Of a stretch of 64,000 nt of DNA, positions 26,116 through 34,124 are shown piece after piece; position 1 is the stretch's first letter; the number at the start of each line of letters is the position of its first letter. This stretch comes from Candidatus Melainabacteria bacterium (lineage in GTDB: Bacteria > Cyanobacteriota > Vampirovibrionia > Obscuribacterales > Obscuribacteraceae): the NCBI GenBank assembly GCA_016716405.1, contig JADJWK010000001.1, positions 2,170,001 to 2,234,000 of the forward strand, written 5' to 3'. The position numbers and the translations under genes are program-made. The notes under the pieces are model-generated. The model worked only from the letters and a program-made list of their open reading frames with translations, was not told the DNA's origin and ran no database searches.

Positions 26116-26503
26116 CCGAGTATTAGTTGTTGAAGACAATAAGATCATGCGTGAAGTGATGCAGCACTATCTCAATGGTTTAAAGGTTAACTGCTATGCA
26201 GTGAGAACCGGAAAGGAGGCTGTCGAGCTGGCAGAGTACTTCGACCTGATTTTCATGGACATCGACTTGCCAGGAATTGACGGCAAGGAAGCAACTCGCC
26301 GTATTCGTGCAATCGAAACACAGAAGCGTTTACGTCCTGCAGTAATTGTGGCTACCACAAGTGGAGACAACGATCTGGAGTGCCTGGCAGCCGGCATGAA
26401 CGAGGTTTGTCGCAAACCGCTCTATCGAGCAGATGTGGAGAGACTCATTCGGCGATGGATCATAACGAAACCTCAGAACGTGCCCAGGCAAGCGGTTGCC
26501 TAA
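26108..26503 (+). CDS. Single-domain response regulator (CheY-like)
   Basis: This 131-residue receiver has the acidic pair VVEDN at 8-11, phosphoacceptor D51 in LIFMDIDLPG, the conserved Thr region ATTSGD and a Lys in CRKPLY. It has no output domain. It is translationally coupled to the small membrane protein upstream and followed by a universal stress protein. It may relay or buffer phosphate for a kinase elsewhere; no kinase is in this island. Confidence 0.9.
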   Translation: MSNRVLVVEDNKIMREVMQHYLNGLKVNCYAVRTGKEAVELAEYFDLIFMDIDLPGIDGKEATRRIRAIETQKRLRPAVIVATTSGDNDLECLAAGMNEVCRKPLYRADVERLIRRWIITKPQNVPRQAVA

Positions 26504-26538
26504 CTACTCCAATAACAACATAAAGAGAGGAAATCATT

Positions 26539-27486
26539 ATGAATATTCTAATTGCACTAGACAGTTCACCAACAGCACAAGCAGCACTGGAAGCAGCATT
26601 AGCCCGCCATTGGCCGCCAGCGACAGAGTTCCGAGTTTTGACTGTTCTGCCTCAGAAGAGAGAATGGACAAGCGATAGCGTGCACGACGCATACATTCTG
26701 GTCGATGATGCTGCCAGCAAAATAGAGGCGCGTAACCCCGACTCAATAGCCACGGCACTATTCGGTGAAGGCGACGCAGCGAAATGTATTCTCAAACATG
26801 CGCGAGAATGGCCTGCCGATCTCATCATCGTGGGTTCGCACGATCGTGGTCCACTCGAACGTTTGTTCATGGGCAGCGTATCCAGAGCGGTATTTCAAGA
26901 TGCTGATTGTTCTGTGCTGGTTGCTCGACGCATTGACGAATCCAGCGAAGTCAATCGTGTAGTTGTTCCGATAGATGAATCATTCAACGCGCAAATTGCA
27001 GTCGACAAGCTTCTTTCGTCAAGATGGCCTGAGAATACATATTTCAAATTGGTCAGTGCCGCGGTGGTTGATCAACGAATGTTTGGCCGGCAAGCAAAGG
27101 ATATGGCTCATGTAGACGTAATTGAACAGCGCGAGGACTATCTATACGGCATTAATGAAACACTTCAAAGAACCAAGGCTAAACTTGATGTGCACTTTGG
27201 CCGTGAATATGTCGACTGCGTAGTTCGCGAAGGCGAGCCTGCACAAGTGATTCTAGATATCGCAAAAGAATGGGATGCCCATTTGATCGTTATTGGTTCA
27301 AGCGAACGACCAGGCGTGACCCTGAAGATGTTTGGGTCGTTGGCTCAAACAGTAGCGCTGAAAGCACCGTGCTCAGTACAGGCTGTGAGATGGGTCGCTG
27401 CGCCTTTGCGATCCGGAATTCCGAAGGCTCAAAGATCTCCCAAGCAAGTGCTATCGGCCCCGGTTAGCCGTCGCAAGAAAATATAG
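26539..27486 (+). CDS. Tandem universal stress protein (UspA), cassette A
   Basis: This 315-residue protein has two Usp domains. The first begins MNILIALDSSPTAQAALEAAL and has LIIVGSHDRGPLERLFMGSVS; the second begins RVVVPIDESFNAQIAVDKLL and has LIVIGSSERPGVTLKMFGSLA. The nucleotide-binding G-x2-G-x9-GS motif is altered in both halves (the second Gly is Asp or Glu), so ATP binding is doubtful. Tandem Usp proteins are typical of hypoxia or stationary-phase regulons such as DosR. GAGAGG precedes the ATG. A paralogue is at 30519. Confidence 0.92.
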   Translation: MNILIALDSSPTAQAALEAALARHWPPATEFRVLTVLPQKREWTSDSVHDAYILVDDAASKIEARNPDSIATALFGEGDAAKCILKHAREWPADLIIVGSHDRGPLERLFMGSVSRAVFQDADCSVLVARRIDESSEVNRVVVPIDESFNAQIAVDKLLSSRWPENTYFKLVSAAVVDQRMFGRQAKDMAHVDVIEQREDYLYGINETLQRTKAKLDVHFGREYVDCVVREGEPAQVILDIAKEWDAHLIVIGSSERPGVTLKMFGSLAQTVALKAPCSVQAVRWVAAPLRSGIPKAQRSPKQVLSAPVSRRKKI

Positions 27487-27518
27487 GAACCGACGAGAAA
27501 TAAAAGGAGGATCTGTCC

Positions 27519-27665
27519 ATGACTACGAGACTGAACGAACGAGAAGCTAGTCGTTCACGAACCAGCAAAAAGAAATCAGTAGATATGATAAAGCAGGTTG
27601 CTACCTGGATTTTGGTTGTTTTTCTGGTAGTAATGTTGCTCGCTCCGCTTGTTGGTTTAGGATGA
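27519..27665 (+). CDS. 48-residue single-TM protein
   Basis: AAAGGAGG lies 9 nt before an ATG at 27519. The 48 codons give a basic, Arg/Lys/Ser-rich N-terminus (REASRSRTSKKKS) and one C-terminal membrane helix (VATWILVVFLVVMLLAPLVG) ending at TGA. It sits 32 bp after the universal stress gene. Its topology would be N-in by the positive-inside rule. The function is unknown. Confidence 0.7.
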   Translation: MTTRLNEREASRSRTSKKKSVDMIKQVATWILVVFLVVMLLAPLVGLG

Positions 27666-27690
27666 TCGCGTTGTATATAGGGTGGTAATT

Positions 27691-27885
27691 ATGCTGGTAA
27701 CTTTGAGTGTCCGACCGGAAGTCAATATTCCTCTTGCTGATGCTCTGGAGCAGGCGACTCCATACTGGATCAAAGCAGAGGAACTCGAACAATCGTTTCA
27801 ATTCCAAGAATCAGAAGTATTCAGGCGGCAAGCCATGCGTCTTGTGGCGAAGATATTGAACGACATTGATGGCTTCGATCGGTAA
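27691..27885 (+). CDS. Small hypothetical protein
   Basis: From the ATG at 27691 (AGGGTGG upstream) this is 64 residues, beginning MLVTLSVRPEVNIPLADALEQ and continuing with amphipathic helices. It has no recognised family. It is the last gene of cassette A, convergent with the LuxR-type regulator 6 bp away. Confidence 0.5.
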   Translation: MLVTLSVRPEVNIPLADALEQATPYWIKAEELEQSFQFQESEVFRRQAMRLVAKILNDIDGFDR

Positions 27886-27891
27886 TGTAGT

Positions 27892-28557
27892 CTATACAGT
27901 CATTCCCGTTCTCAACACCTTCGCGACTGCATCAGTTCGTGTCTTGACATTGAGTTTCTTGAGCGTATTTCGCACATGCACTTTGATCGTTTGCACTTCA
28001 AGCCCTAGAGAATCTGCCATTTGTTGATTGGACATTCCGTCGATAAGCAGGCGAACAATTTGTTTTTCTCTACGAGAAAGAGTGCTGAGTTCGGGCATAT
28101 CGACGCGGTCGGTCAGAACAGCGCGCATCATAGGCAAGCCTGGCCCGTGCAGCAAATAGTGAGCTATTAATGGTCCAATGAAACTACCGCCTTCGCTTAC
28201 AATCGAGACTGCTGCCGAAATTAACAGCTCCGGTGTTTCCCTCATAATATAGCCGTCAGCTCCTGAGTCAATGCTCGTCCAGAAGTCGCTTTCGCGGGAC
28301 AACAGCATGATTACTCGTGTCCCGAAGCCTAGCTTCTTGATTTGCAGCGATGCGGCGACGCCGTCTATTACAGGCAAGTCCCTCTTAATAAAAACCATTG
28401 TGGGACGAAGGAGTCGAGTCTGCTCGATGGCTGAACGCCCGTCTTGAGCTTCTCCGATAATTTCGCAATTATCAAGACGGCCCAGCAAGTGTCTCATGCC
28501 GATGCGAACAACTTCTCGATCTTCAGCGAGTAAAATAGTAATTTTCTTTGTTTTCAT
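27892..28557 (-). CDS. NarL/FixJ-type regulator with atypical receiver
   Basis: This 221-residue protein has a receiver domain (1-120) and a LuxR helix-turn-helix (LSTLSRREKQIVRLLIDGMSNQQMADSLGLEVQTIKVHVRNTLKKL). In the receiver the usual acceptor Asp is replaced by Lys: IKRDLP puts K58 four residues before the conserved Pro, and the conserved Lys is Arg in YIMRET. It may act without phosphorylation or respond to another ligand. It stands between the two stress cassettes and shares the 358-bp region 28558-28915 with the cassette B promoter, making it the best candidate regulator of the island. Confidence 0.9.
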   Translation of the reverse strand: MKTKKITILLAEDREVVRIGMRHLLGRLDNCEIIGEAQDGRSAIEQTRLLRPTMVFIKRDLPVIDGVAASLQIKKLGFGTRVIMLLSRESDFWTSIDSGADGYIMRETPELLISAAVSIVSEGGSFIGPLIAHYLLHGPGLPMMRAVLTDRVDMPELSTLSRREKQIVRLLIDGMSNQQMADSLGLEVQTIKVHVRNTLKKLNVKTRTDAVAKVLRTGMTV

Positions 28558-28560
28558 AAT

Positions 28561-28693
28561 TACCTCTTTGGAGGTAGTCTTTGAGGTAATAGCCTACAGC
28601 TTTTTGCCTGTTCTGCCAAGTCCCAGCTTTGGTCCTGTGCGCAACTGGCGGGTTTGCTTGTTTATTTTCGGAAACTACCCCAAAAGAGGTAGT
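28561..28693. promoter_or_regulatory. Paired palindromes in the regulator promoter
   Basis: TACCTC-N4-GAGGTA (28561-28576) lies just upstream of the regulator ATG and includes its ribosome site. ACTACC-N8-GGTAGT (28674-28693) lies about 100 bp further up. A further TTTGAGGTAAT follows the first. These related dyads could be autoregulatory sites. Confidence 0.5.
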
Positions 28694-28838
28694 ATTTGTC
28701 AAACAGTATTATCCCAAAATGCTATGATGGAGGTATAAACGGAAAGAGGTTGACGGCACCATATTTGGTGTACCTGATTCTTCGCGAAACATGCAAATCT
28801 AAATAAACTCTGAACTACAGGACCATCGAATTATGCAT

Positions 28839-28896
28839 GTAACGCATCCGCCCGCATAGTTACCTGCTTTTGAGCCTCTTTAATTGCTTGGTACTA
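28839..28896 (+). promoter_or_regulatory. Cassette B operator and promoter
   Basis: GTAAC (28839-28843) and GTTAC (28859-28863) are spaced by 15 bp and followed by CTGCTTTTGAGC and, 16 bp after CTTTTG, TGGTACTAT. Position by position it matches the array at 24811, including CATCC in the spacer. It ends 53 bp before the start codon, against 51 bp in cassette A. Confidence 0.75.
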
Positions 28897-28915
28897 TGCA
28901 AGAAAGGAGCGCATT

Positions 28916-29251
28916 ATGAAACGTCATCAAAAAATAATGAGCCTCGTTACCATCTTCGGTTTGTTGATGTTCGTTTCTGCGTCCTGGTTCAATCAGCCAG
29001 TCTCAGGCGCCGTTACAAGTTTAGCCGGCGTTGAGCACAACGAACTTTCTTTCGTTTCGTCCACTTATCCTACATACCTGGCGGAAGTCAAAACAAAGAC
29101 TCCATACGTTGGGGCCTGTGATCTGTCATTTAAGGATGCCGGTAGTGCTCTTGGACCACGAAAGTCTATTGACTCGCTTTTGTCTCAGTCCGGGATGAGC
29201 GCATGCAACCCACGCTCATTATGGCTTCTGCATCGTTCTCTATTGATTTAA
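28916..29251 (+). CDS. 111-residue secreted protein with LWLLHRSLLI C-terminus (B)
   Basis: A basic start and hydrophobic stretch (IMSLVTIFGLLMFVSASWF) form a probable signal peptide. The body is unlike that of the cassette A protein. The last residues PRSLWLLHRSLLI nearly repeat those of the protein at 24890, using different synonymous codons. Length (111) and promoter array are also the same. AAAGGAG precedes the ATG. It heads cassette B. The function is unknown; a conserved C-terminal tag on unrelated bodies suggests a targeting or binding role for the tail. Confidence 0.75.
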   Translation: MKRHQKIMSLVTIFGLLMFVSASWFNQPVSGAVTSLAGVEHNELSFVSSTYPTYLAEVKTKTPYVGACDLSFKDAGSALGPRKSIDSLLSQSGMSACNPRSLWLLHRSLLI

Positions 29252-29500
29252 GTCGTTAGCTTGAGTATCTGCACTCTGCCACAGGAATTCACTAATCGTG
29301 GGTCCTTCTGCGCACAGCTAGGATTGCCTGATGCAGCTTACAGACTAGCCTCGCGTTTCGAGGTGGGCTAAACACATACACACCGGCACAGAATACTGCG
29401 TTTCACCTAACGCAGCGACCACACACAGGAATGGCTTAATCGCGGTTACCGCACAGGTTTCGGTCGATATGTTCTTTGCTACTGATTTGGAGACATAGAG

Positions 29501-29809
29501 ATGCCACTACATACGATATTACAAACAGATAGCGACAGTATTCCTGAAAGAAGCGCGCAGACTGGCGAATGGTTCGTTGCAACCGAGGCTCTTCGCGGGA
29601 AGAGCGTTGAAGAATTCACCATTGAGAATCAGACAGGGGCACTCGTAGTTGCCTCACGTAAAGGTTTTTGGAATGGGGATCTAAACAAACAAGACATTGA
29701 ACTGTTCCTTAGTGGCACGCCTGAACAACTAGCCGCTGCGCAGGAGACGTACAAGCTTAAGCCTTTAGTCGATGCTCTGCTCGACCGTCCTGAGCCCTAC
29801 TGGGGGTAA
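29501..29809 (+). CDS. RCK_C-like small protein, cassette B
   Basis: This 102-residue protein contains EWFVATEALRGKSVEEFTIENQTGALVVASRKG followed by LSGTPEQLAAAQETY. The pattern matches the RCK_C/TrkA_C fold (a 'GKS-x-x-E' start and a '-TG-' strand pair), although the usual GD turn is replaced by GT. It is paralogous to the protein at 25566 (shared KGxWN and ELF elements) and related to the clearer RCK_C protein at 31518. A palindrome, GCGGTTACCGC, lies 50-60 bp upstream. Confidence 0.65.
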   Translation: MPLHTILQTDSDSIPERSAQTGEWFVATEALRGKSVEEFTIENQTGALVVASRKGFWNGDLNKQDIELFLSGTPEQLAAAQETYKLKPLVDALLDRPEPYWG

Positions 29810-29834
29810 ATTTCGTTTTTTTGAGGAAAGAGTA

Positions 29835-30476
29835 ATGAACACGATATCTAAGTTGTATTTGCAAGCAGGTAGGTCTTCCACTTCACCTAAGACCCTGGCG
29901 ATGTTGACCAAGGCGGCTTGCGAAAAGATTCGCACACGTGTTGCGGAAAATACATCGACACCGGCACATCTCCTTCAACTCTTGAGCGGGGATGAATGCA
30001 CGGATGTTCGAATCGCCGTTGCATATAACGCAGCCACTCCAGCCAATGTCTTGTGGATGCTTGCATTGGATTGCAATCCCGATGTGAGACTTAGCATGGC
30101 TGAGAATCACAATCTGTCGGCGACCATCCTGATGTGGCTAGCCGGAGACGAGAATCCATACGTTGCACTGAGAGCCGAAAGAACACTTGCGACCAACGGT
30201 CACAATATCGACGGCAAAGGAGAATCAATTATGTCCGCAACCAAGATCGAACGGACCCTGCGTCGCATGCTCAACAGCAAGGATCGACTCAGCAAGGCAG
30301 ACGCTAAGCGGCTCCGTGAGCTAATTCTGGAAGATGGCTATTTCAGTAAGACTGAGAGAAAGGTCGTAAGAAATGCCATTGAAAACGATCTACTCGACGA
30401 CCCTGCATTTGAAGTCTTTCTTGATCTGTACTTGCACAATCAACTCGGACATAAGGATGAGCGTGCGATTGCCTAA
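29835..30476 (+). CDS. Leucine-rich-repeat-variant (LRV/HEAT-like) protein
   Basis: The ATG at 29835 has GAGGAAAG upstream. The product is 213 residues. Three to four repeats of about 24 residues follow the LRV pattern: IRTRVAENTSTPAHLLQLLSGDE, VRIAVAYNAATPANVLWMLALD, VRLSMAENHNLSATILMWLAGDE. A helical C-terminal domain follows (KADAKRLRELILEDGYFSKTE). LRV repeats form superhelical binding surfaces. A second LRV protein with a hemerythrin-like tail is at 34595. It is probably a scaffold in the stress cassette. Confidence 0.75.
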   Translation: MNTISKLYLQAGRSSTSPKTLAMLTKAACEKIRTRVAENTSTPAHLLQLLSGDECTDVRIAVAYNAATPANVLWMLALDCNPDVRLSMAENHNLSATILMWLAGDENPYVALRAERTLATNGHNIDGKGESIMSATKIERTLRRMLNSKDRLSKADAKRLRELILEDGYFSKTERKVVRNAIENDLLDDPAFEVFLDLYLHNQLGHKDERAIA

Positions 30477-30518
30477 CAGGTAAAACGTTCAAGTGTACAT
30501 TCACCAAAGGAGATTTGT

Positions 30519-31478
30519 ATGAATATTCTTGTTGCCATTGACAGTTCTGCTGCTACCCATGCGGCTCTTGCTGCTACTCTAGCTCGTCGTTGGCCGGAAG
30601 GAACAGACTTCCGCGTGTTGACTGTAATACCTGGAAATCTGCGTGACAAATTCAGCAGTGGCCGAATCAGTCCTGACGTTTTCCGTGCTCATCGCCTGAT
30701 AGATAGAGCGACGAGCGAAATTGAATCACACAACGAAGATTCAATTGTGACCGGTCAAATCGATGCCGGGAATCCGACGAAATCAATCACCAGAAGCATA
30801 GATGCATGGCCGACCGATCTTGTGATTGTCGGTTCTCACGAACGTGGTCCAATGGAGAGGTTGTTCATTGGAAGCGTTTCGAAATCTGTAATGCATAAAG
30901 CTAACTGTTCCGTGTTAGTGGCCAGGAACCTGGTCGAAACACCAACTGGTTGCAGCCCGATGAATAGAGTAATGCTTGCGATTGATGACTCGCCTTATTC
31001 TAAGGCTGCGGTAGATTCCGTGCTTAGTTCAACCTGGCCCGCGAACACCCGCTTCTATATTCTCAGTGTCAGCAGTCCGATGTATTCAGGATTCGCCTAC
31101 GAACCGTCTGCTATTGCCGTGAACTTGGCACTGGAGTATCAAGAGGAACGGCAGCGAGAAGTTGAAGAAATGGTTCTTGGTGTATCGCGCCAGTTCGAAG
31201 ACGTCTTCGGGTCAGGCAACGTTGAATGCGCCGTTACAGAAGGATATCCAGAAGATGTGATTCTCAAAACTGCACGTGACTGGGGTGCGCATTTGATTGT
31301 CGTTGGATCGCATGGGCGTCCCGACATGGCAAAGCGTTTTCTCGGCTCGGTGTCGCAGACAGTGGCTATGAAAGCTGATTGCTCGGTGCAGATTGTTCGA
31401 TCCAGCGTAGCGCAAATCAAGCGCATGAAGGATCGTAGCAGAGAAGCAACTAAACTGCCGACTGCAAGCGGTTTTTAG
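30519..31478 (+). CDS. Tandem universal stress protein (UspA), cassette B
   Basis: This 319-residue, two-domain Usp is paralogous to the one at 26539. Domain 1 has MNILVAIDSSAATHAALAATL and VGSHERGPMERLFIGSVS, altered at the second Gly. Domain 2 has RVMLAIDDSPYSKAAVDSVL and LIVVGSHGRPDMAKRFLGSVS, an intact G-x2-G-x9-GS nucleotide site. Thus only the C-terminal half should bind ATP. AAAGGAG precedes the ATG. Confidence 0.92.
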   Translation: MNILVAIDSSAATHAALAATLARRWPEGTDFRVLTVIPGNLRDKFSSGRISPDVFRAHRLIDRATSEIESHNEDSIVTGQIDAGNPTKSITRSIDAWPTDLVIVGSHERGPMERLFIGSVSKSVMHKANCSVLVARNLVETPTGCSPMNRVMLAIDDSPYSKAAVDSVLSSTWPANTRFYILSVSSPMYSGFAYEPSAIAVNLALEYQEERQREVEEMVLGVSRQFEDVFGSGNVECAVTEGYPEDVILKTARDWGAHLIVVGSHGRPDMAKRFLGSVSQTVAMKADCSVQIVRSSVAQIKRMKDRSREATKLPTASGF

Positions 31479-31517
31479 AATCGCTGGACTACAGCCACAA
31501 CATATAAGGAGAAAGTC

Positions 31518-31847
31518 ATGATGAGATCTATAGCACGGGCACCACAAAACCCCCAGGGAAAAATCCCTATACATGCTCGCTGGTACAGAGTTGAAACCCA
31601 AGCGCTGTTCGGAAAATCGATTGGAGAACTCTGCATCCGTAAATTGACCGGCAGCACAATCATGGCCGTTCGTAGGGATGGCGTCATAGCTCAATTCCCA
31701 GATATCAACTTTATTCTGTTGGAAGGGGATGAACTTTATGTCGTAGGAACACGCGGTCAACTTGCGGTTTTCGAGCGAGTGTTCGGAATGTCCGAGAGTT
31801 ACAGATCTAGATCCGACCTGGCAACTTTTGAGAAGAAGATTGCATAG
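31518..31847 (+). CDS. Stand-alone RCK_C (TrkA_C) domain protein
   Basis: This 109-residue protein contains TQALFGKSIGELCIRKLTGSTIMAVRRDG, then FILLEGDELYVVGTRGQLAVFERVF. It is the standard RCK_C fold, which binds regulatory ligands in K+ channels, K+/H+ antiporters and transporters. Here it is detached from any TrkA_N or membrane domain. It could regulate a transporter in trans. Within this window the only relative is the broken antiporter at 20058, which lacks RCK_C. Confidence 0.85.
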   Translation: MMRSIARAPQNPQGKIPIHARWYRVETQALFGKSIGELCIRKLTGSTIMAVRRDGVIAQFPDINFILLEGDELYVVGTRGQLAVFERVFGMSESYRSRSDLATFEKKIA

Positions 31848-31889
31848 GCAGGGAAACCTTCAATAGAGTCAGAAACAAGGAGAACAAAG

Positions 31890-32186
31890 ATGGCTACCAA
31901 AGTAAGAGATACACCCGACACCTGTTGCGTGACTGCAAGATCAACAGGTTTTTCCCATCCTATCTGGGGAATCATCATTGCCTTGCTGCTCGCCGTCATG
32001 CTTCTTGTTTCATATGTAAACAAAAACGGCCCAATGGCGAAACAGGCATCGTCGCAAGCTGTCACTACTCAGTCTGCTCCGCACTTAGGTCCTTCAGCGG
32101 CTGAACTCATTCCTGTGATTACCGGTGGCGCCGGCGGTAGCACATCACTTGGAGGTAACTCGTCATTGGGTGGTGGATCGCATTAA
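31890..32186 (+). CDS. Single-TM protein with Gly/Ser-rich tail
   Basis: This 98-residue protein has a cytoplasmic N-terminus with CC, a hydrophobic helix (IWGIIIALLLAVMLLVSYV) and a low-complexity tail (ITGGAGGSTSLGGNSSLGGG). AAGGAG precedes the ATG. No family is recognised. It lies between the RCK_C and hemerythrin genes in the same direction. Confidence 0.6.
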   Translation: MATKVRDTPDTCCVTARSTGFSHPIWGIIIALLLAVMLLVSYVNKNGPMAKQASSQAVTTQSAPHLGPSAAELIPVITGGAGGSTSLGGNSSLGGGSH

Positions 32187-32231
32187 CGCGAACGCGGCCG
32201 AAGCAACTTGACGATTTGATTGGAGGTAAAT

Positions 32232-32834
32232 ATGAACAGTTCAACGCTTAAAAGACATCCAGGTCTGCGGCTCTTTGCGCGAGATCACGGTGTGGGACTT
32301 ATTTGCGCTCATCGCTTGCGCAAGACTACTCGCGCGACACGAGAGGAGCGTATCAAACTTGTGGAGCAGATGCAGTCTGTTTGCTCTGATGTTCTTACAT
32401 TGTCCCTGGCGGACGAGCAACGAGTGCTGGCTCCAATGCTTGCCCGTACTGGGTATGCTCATCGGTTTTTCAGACACCATCAACGTATACGAGATTTGAT
32501 CGAGAGTTTGAATAAACTCGAAGAAGCTGAAGATCCGGGAGTCGGATTGCTTTCCATGCTTGGAAACGCTCTTGATGACTACGTGCGTTGGGAGGAAAAT
32601 ATTTTGTTCCCAGCAATCGAACGAATGTTGAACGACGAGGAGTCAGCATGGCTGGTGGAAGTCACCCAGCACCTTGAAAATTCTCGTTGTCGACCGACGC
32701 AGAATCTGCATGCGTCGATTGCAGGAGCATGCACGTGCGGAAATAGAGCGACTCGATTGGATACGCAAAGGGACTTGCCGAAATTAGAACCAATTGAATC
32801 TGACCGGAGAGTGAAAACTGCTGTTGCAGTCTAG
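32232..32834 (+). CDS. Hemerythrin-like (HHE) domain protein
   Basis: From the ATG at 32232 (GGAGGT upstream) this is 200 residues. Ligand-bearing segments RDHGVGLICAHRL, ADEQRVLAPML, FFRHHQRIRDLIESL and YVRWEENILFPAIE give the H...H/E...H...E order of hemerythrin four-helix bundles, which bind a di-iron centre and sense or store O2 or NO. A C-terminal extension has a CxC motif (GACTCGN). It is one of several HHE-like proteins in the window. Confidence 0.85.
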   Translation: MNSSTLKRHPGLRLFARDHGVGLICAHRLRKTTRATREERIKLVEQMQSVCSDVLTLSLADEQRVLAPMLARTGYAHRFFRHHQRIRDLIESLNKLEEAEDPGVGLLSMLGNALDDYVRWEENILFPAIERMLNDEESAWLVEVTQHLENSRCRPTQNLHASIAGACTCGNRATRLDTQRDLPKLEPIESDRRVKTAVAV

Positions 32835-32851
32835 GTAGGCGAAGGAGCATC

Positions 32852-33562
32852 ATGGACATCACGGACTTAACCATCAAAATCTGCCGACACGGAAAGTCGA
32901 AACAAAATACCGGGTGTGTCGATATTCGAGATATCGGTGATTACAGAGTCCCGCTTGCAGAGGAAGGAGTGAATGAGGCTCTGCAAGTAGGTCGGGATAA
33001 CGCGGAATTTCTCCGCGCGCCCGGCACTCTATTCTACCGCTCGCCCTATCTTCGAGTGCGCCAGACCATGGACAATATCCTACTCGGTGCTGGACTCCAG
33101 TTGCCCGGAGGGGAGCCTGCAGTACGTATTTACGAAGACCCGCAACTTCGTGAAGTTGAGCATGGTTATAAGAGCGTCGATGAGCAGTTCACTATGCGCG
33201 AGCTTCATGGCTGGTTCTACTACCGATTTGAAGGCGGAGAATCGCCTGCCGACTGCTACGATCGATGCGCTAGCTTTATTGAATCGATGATGCAACAGGT
33301 CAGGCGCAAATCCGGCACACGGCAGGTATTCATTTGCACGCATGGTTTGACCGCCCGTTTGCTTGTGATGCGCTTTTTGTATTTGACGGTCGAACAATTC
33401 GAGATTATGGAAAACCCCCACAACTGTGACGTGATCACGATTGCGCCATTGAGCAAATTGGTCTATCCCCAATTCAAGAGTCGCCGTTGGGGCGTTGTAG
33501 GTTTGCGTTTATCGCACGAAACCAAGAACGAAGCTTTGGCAGGGGACTTGATTTCAAAATAA
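32852..33562 (+). CDS. Histidine phosphatase superfamily (phosphoglycerate mutase-like)
   Basis: This 236-residue protein has the nucleophile motif ICRHGKSKQN near residue 12, RVRQTMDNIL, the proton-donor region LREVEHGY, and the second catalytic His in VFICTHGLTARLLVMRF. The branch acts on phosphorylated small molecules or proteins; the substrate cannot be inferred. It begins 17 bp after the hemerythrin gene and is probably in the same operon. Confidence 0.9.
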   Translation: MDITDLTIKICRHGKSKQNTGCVDIRDIGDYRVPLAEEGVNEALQVGRDNAEFLRAPGTLFYRSPYLRVRQTMDNILLGAGLQLPGGEPAVRIYEDPQLREVEHGYKSVDEQFTMRELHGWFYYRFEGGESPADCYDRCASFIESMMQQVRRKSGTRQVFICTHGLTARLLVMRFLYLTVEQFEIMENPHNCDVITIAPLSKLVYPQFKSRRWGVVGLRLSHETKNEALAGDLISK

Positions 33563-33635
33563 ACAGGAGATCAACATCCAATTGAAAAAGAATGTATTCA
33601 CTTGAGCAATGCGCAATTTAGCGCGGGAGGATATC

Positions 33636-34058
33636 ATGACACAATCAATCCATGTTCAAAACCAATCGCTTAGTGAACCCGTGCTGAATCAGCCAACAGT
33701 AACGGCCTATCGTTTACTTCATATCTTGTTTAGCGTGGTCCCAATAGCAGCTGGATTGGATAAATTCACTAATTTATTGACGCATTGGGAGCAGTATCTA
33801 TCGCCAATGATACTACAAATGGTTCCAGTGCCTGCAAACGTGCTCATGATGTCGGTCGGAGTCGTTGAGATTATCGCTGGTATCCTGGTGGCTCTCAGAC
33901 CCAGGATCGGAGCGCCTCTTGTAGCGGTTTGGCTCCTGTTAATCGCAACAAACTTGGTTGTGACAGGACACTATTTCGACGTTGCTGTCCGTGACATTGG
34001 GCTAGCAGTGGCTGCCTCGGCACTGTTTCTTCTCACGAAGTCAAACGCAAAAAAGTGA
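33636..34058 (+). CDS. DoxX-like membrane protein
   Basis: The ATG at 33636 has GGAGG upstream. The 140 residues include four hydrophobic helices. LLHILFSVVPIAAGLDKFTNLLTHWEQYLSP matches the DoxX/DUF417-like start, and VGVVEIIAGILVALRPRIGAPLVAVWLL the second half. Small DoxX proteins are membrane components of redox and sulfur stress responses. Confidence 0.75.
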   Translation: MTQSIHVQNQSLSEPVLNQPTVTAYRLLHILFSVVPIAAGLDKFTNLLTHWEQYLSPMILQMVPVPANVLMMSVGVVEIIAGILVALRPRIGAPLVAVWLLLIATNLVVTGHYFDVAVRDIGLAVAASALFLLTKSNAKK

Positions 34059-34124
34059 GTTTGATCTCGGGAAGGAATACCGATCAAGAAAGCTAGCAGG
34101 GTAATCGCAAAGTGAGGTGCCATC

